Assembly (NCBI GenBank): GCA_021793635.1
Contig: JAJYSI010000100.1
Span: 1 to 9,232, forward strand
Length of the DNA: 9,232 nt
Direction: 5' to 3'
Origin: Bacteroidota bacterium
GTDB lineage: Bacteria > Bacteroidota > Ignavibacteria > Ignavibacteriales > Ignavibacteriaceae
This document shows, one piece after another, positions 6,193 through 9,232 of this stretch; within the stretch, counting starts at the first letter, position 1; each line of letters starts with the position of its first letter. The position numbers and the translations under genes are program-made. The notes beneath the pieces were generated by a model. That model searched no databases. It was not told where the DNA came from and worked only from the letters and a program-made list of their open reading frames with translations.

Positions 6193-9100
6193 TTATTGTA
6201 GTCCAAAATAACTTAGTATCTTATTCATAACATCATTTCTGACATCCTGATTAGCAATAGTTTCAAAAGGGAACCCGAAAACAATAGCGCCGTATTTCCC
6301 TTTGTATGCTGTCCCTGCACTGAACTGGTTCTCTGTGTATCTCAAGATTGTCTTAGAACCATTGACCGGCTCAACTTCATCCGGCGCCGTTACAGCGTAT
6401 ATCTTGTCGTTAAACTTCGTATTAAAACTAAAACCACTAAACTTCTTCATGAATAATTGATCTGCCGAGAAAACCTCACCAGTCCTAGCCGCATGCCCCG
6501 TACCGAATGTATAATGTAATATCTTTTCAGCAAAATTTATATCTGTGCTGTCGGCTGTCCCTTGGTTAAAAATATCACTGGCAACATAACAGCCTGATAT
6601 AAATAAATTCCCTCCCGAATTACAATATCTCCTAATTGCTTGCTGTAGCTTTTCCGGGAATGCCTTAAACCTTACTCCCTTCAGCGAGTCTTCCTTCGCT
6701 CTTTCCCAATGTGTAGACTTTTGTTCACCGAGAATTAAATCGACAAATTTGTAGTTAGTCAACTCAACTGAATTATCCTCTACTGTCTGTGCACTTACCG
6801 AAACAAAAGGATACCCACACTTCATTATTGATTGACCGTGAATGTATGGGTAATCAAATGTATTACCCGCAATTACATGCGCTTCATAGTCCGCATGACT
6901 TGCACCCCAGCCCGGATTATCATTCGATATCCATTGATGTGTTGAATCAAAATCATATTCACTTCCCGTATAGCTTAAATCATACCTGTCGGCAATACCC
7001 GGATCCTTTTCATTTAAGAAACCCGTGAACTTTGCACTCTGCACGTATGCCGGTCCCGCTACTCTATAGAACCCATTGACTATCAATACAGGCTTCTTAC
7101 GGCTATCCATTCTGCAGACCGAAAGTATCTCCGAGGGAAAGCTCTCTCCGCCGTTATTTACTGCCGTTACTTTGTAGCTGTATATAACCCCTGGCTTTAT
7201 TCTCTTAATTTCATAGCTTTGATTATAAACAAGAACGCCGTTATCAAAGCTTCCATCATTTGCTCTGGTGTATACGATGTATCTATCCGGCTTAGCCGTT
7301 ACTTCAAGCGGATCTTCTGTAGGCTGCCATTTTAACGTGACATCACCAGCACTGTCCATTGAACTCATAAAATGATTTACCGGTAATGGCTCTACAACGT
7401 ATTTATAATGATTCTCTGTGGCTATGAATCGAAGCATTCCTTTATACATCGCTCTTGCTACATCAAAACGGAATTGAGGATCGTGGGCAAACTTCATATC
7501 AAGAAAATTCTGATGCGATAAAAGCTCTATTAAAAGTGAAGGAACATTAGGACTGCGGGATTCGCTATAATTTCCGTTTTCTAAGTGACGTCGTGTCCAA
7601 GCAGGGTCATATTTAGCTCTTATGTCACTAACTATTTGTGTCTGTACAAGATCGGCAAGGTCACGATTTGCAAGACGCGACATTCCGTCAGGGAAATATG
7701 GTTTATGCTTTGCATCGGAAATGCTGTAAATAGAAAGCGTTCCGATAGTAGTATCGTTGTGAATAATTCCTGCGTCTGTATGAAAAGCTAAAGAAAGATC
7801 GACCGGGATACCGAGACCTTTTATGTCTCTATCAAGGTTAGGCCCGAATGGTTTTCCGTATAAATAGTTTACATATTCCGGACGACTTTGGTAATCATCG
7901 TTATAATCATTTTTGTTTTTGTTCAAATCATAAACAAGTGAATCCGGCATTCCTGCATATTGAAGATAATATCTAGCTCCTTCAAATATTTTAGGACGAC
8001 CGCTCGCTTCTCCTCCTCTTTCTATTATTCCCATACCACCTCCGAAACGAACAGCATCGCATGAAATAATTTTACCGGGCTCTCCGCTTTTGTTTGTCAA
8101 AACAACTTTGTCTTCTTTAGGATGATAACCCTTTTCAAATTTAAATTCACCTAGATAAATCCAAGTGCTTCCGCCAATTTGCTGATTCACCTTAAATTCC
8201 GTTTTTACGCCGCTATGGTAAATAGTATATCTTGCGTCGGAAACATTTCTATCTGATGCATGATATGAAATATAAACCGCGTAATGACCGTCTTCAGGAA
8301 TATTCGGTATCCAACTGACTGAGGCTGATACTTTTGTATCGGAATGTACAGTCCTATATGTCCCTTTTTCAAATGGATTATAATCAGATGGATAGGGGGG
8401 ATTACCGGAAGCAAAGCCTGCACTTATACCTTTACTCCACCTGTGCTTTCTATCTTTTTTTGTCTCTAAATAGCATCTTTTTTTCACATCTTTGCGAGAA
8501 TCATTATCAACGACAACTGAATATTTTTGTATGTCCCTTTCCCGGGGATCAAAAACTACCGCCCCCGCATTTTCAAGCATAGGCAATAAATATGGTACTG
8601 TGAAAGAGAGTGGTAGCAGATCTTCTACTGACTGAAAAAGCCTAGGGCGCTGCCATTCCCATCTGTCTTCCTTATTTGCATAGTACCAACCATGGCTCGG
8701 CCATACTACAATATTTCTATTAAACAACCCGCTGGATGGAATAAATGTTTTACTTATGTCTTGAGCTACTGGACTAGGACGGTAATGATTTGAGGGCATC
8801 CGTGCTGTATCATATTCAGTAGTATCAGCCCTAAAATAATTAGGGATCAAATCTTCTATTGGATAACTTAGCGTCTTAATAGTAAATGAATAATCTTTAT
8901 AATCTTCTCCAAAATCACTCTTTACTTCAGAATAAATATCTTTAACATTGTCTTGGCGAAATGGAATGTATGAAAGTCCTTTGTTGCAGATAATAACAAT
9001 TGTTTTTTTTACCGAATCAATTTTTATTGATTCCACTCTAGAATCCCTTAGAGAATCAATAAAGGAGACTATTTCCTTTTTAACTGTGTCTACCTTGCTT

Positions 9101-9225
9101 TCTTTGTTTATGCTAACCGGGGGCTTAGGCTTAGTTGTCTCTCTCTCCAAAGTACCTGTAGAACAGCTATAAAATAAAGTTGATATTAGAAAAATAGTAA
9201 AGAAATAAATGTAAAATTTTCTCAT
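6193..9225 (-). CDS. Lipoprotein N-acetylmuramoyl-L-alanine amidase-like protein with golvesin-type insert
   Basis: The 1010-residue protein begins with a lipoprotein signal (LFYSC, lipidated C21). An Amidase_3-like core, which cleaves the MurNAc-L-Ala bond, appears in two pieces. The first has VVWPSHGWYY (H178) and SVEDLL (E201). The second has SLAFHTDAG (H482) and VPSLLIELLSHQN (E567). These fit the zinc ligands His-Glu-His plus the catalytic Glu. Between them (~262-398) sits a golvesin/Xly carbohydrate-binding-like domain, with VSWIPNIPEDG, YTIYHSGVKTEF, VNQQIGG, WIYLGEF and ISCDAVRFGGG. A fibronectin III-like domain follows (~613-705). The last ~300 residues are unassigned; they contain QQAIRRYCNSGGNLFISG, which recalls GATase-like folds. 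Such proteins are sometimes labelled xanthan lyase because of the golvesin domain; the core motifs argue for amidase. The ATG is at 9225, only 7 bp from the window edge, so the promoter is not visible. Confidence 0.82.
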   Translation of the reverse strand: MRKFYIYFFTIFLISTLFYSCSTGTLERETTKPKPPVSINKESKVDTVKKEIVSFIDSLRDSRVESIKIDSVKKTIVIICNKGLSYIPFRQDNVKDIYSEVKSDFGEDYKDYSFTIKTLSYPIEDLIPNYFRADTTEYDTARMPSNHYRPSPVAQDISKTFIPSSGLFNRNIVVWPSHGWYYANKEDRWEWQRPRLFQSVEDLLPLSFTVPYLLPMLENAGAVVFDPRERDIQKYSVVVDNDSRKDVKKRCYLETKKDRKHRWSKGISAGFASGNPPYPSDYNPFEKGTYRTVHSDTKVSASVSWIPNIPEDGHYAVYISYHASDRNVSDARYTIYHSGVKTEFKVNQQIGGSTWIYLGEFKFEKGYHPKEDKVVLTNKSGEPGKIISCDAVRFGGGMGIIERGGEASGRPKIFEGARYYLQYAGMPDSLVYDLNKNKNDYNDDYQSRPEYVNYLYGKPFGPNLDRDIKGLGIPVDLSLAFHTDAGIIHNDTTIGTLSIYSISDAKHKPYFPDGMSRLANRDLADLVQTQIVSDIRAKYDPAWTRRHLENGNYSESRSPNVPSLLIELLSHQNFLDMKFAHDPQFRFDVARAMYKGMLRFIATENHYKYVVEPLPVNHFMSSMDSAGDVTLKWQPTEDPLEVTAKPDRYIVYTRANDGSFDNGVLVYNQSYEIKRIKPGVIYSYKVTAVNNGGESFPSEILSVCRMDSRKKPVLIVNGFYRVAGPAYVQSAKFTGFLNEKDPGIADRYDLSYTGSEYDFDSTHQWISNDNPGWGASHADYEAHVIAGNTFDYPYIHGQSIMKCGYPFVSVSAQTVEDNSVELTNYKFVDLILGEQKSTHWERAKEDSLKGVRFKAFPEKLQQAIRRYCNSGGNLFISGCYVASDIFNQGTADSTDINFAEKILHYTFGTGHAARTGEVFSADQLFMKKFSGFSFNTKFNDKIYAVTAPDEVEPVNGSKTILRYTENQFSAGTAYKGKYGAIVFGFPFETIANQDVRNDVMNKILSYFGLQ

Positions 9226-9232
9226 CTATACT

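Noticed and set aside
6193..9225. Calling the large lipoprotein a xanthan lyase
   Set aside because: That label comes from the golvesin/Xly-type binding domain. The flanking His-Glu-His-Glu pattern fits an Amidase_3 core, and no lyase catalytic domain was recognised.

Overview
The window looks like AT-rich genomic DNA from the Ignavibacteria / Bacteroidota-Chlorobiota group. The main evidence is the type IX secretion (T9SS) C-terminal sorting domain, seen three times. Each copy has the NYPNPFNP-type linker, a VxIxVYNxxG-like strand, an (A/P)SGIY/SGVY strand and a basic KKxxxLK end. Start codons include TTG, and Shine-Dalgarno-like AGGA/AAGGA boxes are present. The species cannot be named from this sequence alone.

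Layout. 1-251 (+): the 3' end of a T9SS-exported protein whose body lies outside the window. 338-1579 (+): a NamZ/DUF1343 exo-N-acetylmuramidase with a signal peptide. 1580-1805: an intergenic stretch with a nine-unit AAG-hexamer repeat and two small AT-rich inverted repeats. 1806-3197 (+): a single-domain GH3 NagZ-type beta-N-acetylhexosaminidase with a signal peptide and a T9SS sorting domain. 3271-4841: a complete ISL3-family insertion sequence of 1571 bp, with imperfect terminal inverted repeats and a perfect 8-bp target duplication (CCTATATT). Its transposase is split by a -1 shift at an A8 run. 4870-6174 (-): a GH25 lysozyme with an N-terminal IPT/TIG-like domain and a T9SS sorting domain. 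6193-9225 (-): a 1010-residue lipoprotein with a zinc amidase (Amidase_3-like) core split by a golvesin-type domain, then a fibronectin III-like domain and an unassigned C-terminal region. The two minus-strand genes are 18 bp apart and probably form an operon that converges on nagZ.

How the genes fit together. All four complete host genes match families that cut peptidoglycan: an endo-muramidase (GH25), a stem-peptide amidase, an exo-glucosaminidase (NagZ) and an exo-muramidase (NamZ). All four carry export signals, and two carry T9SS outer-surface signals. The most interesting reading is a dedicated extracytoplasmic murein-dismantling locus, for scavenging or for attack on other bacteria. 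It resembles in logic the secreted AmiE-NagZ-NamZ set of Bacillus subtilis but is built on T9SS and lipoprotein export. The joint function is inferred from gene content; the family assignments rest on visible motifs. The IS sits between the two converging halves and appears to be a recent insertion that broke no gene.
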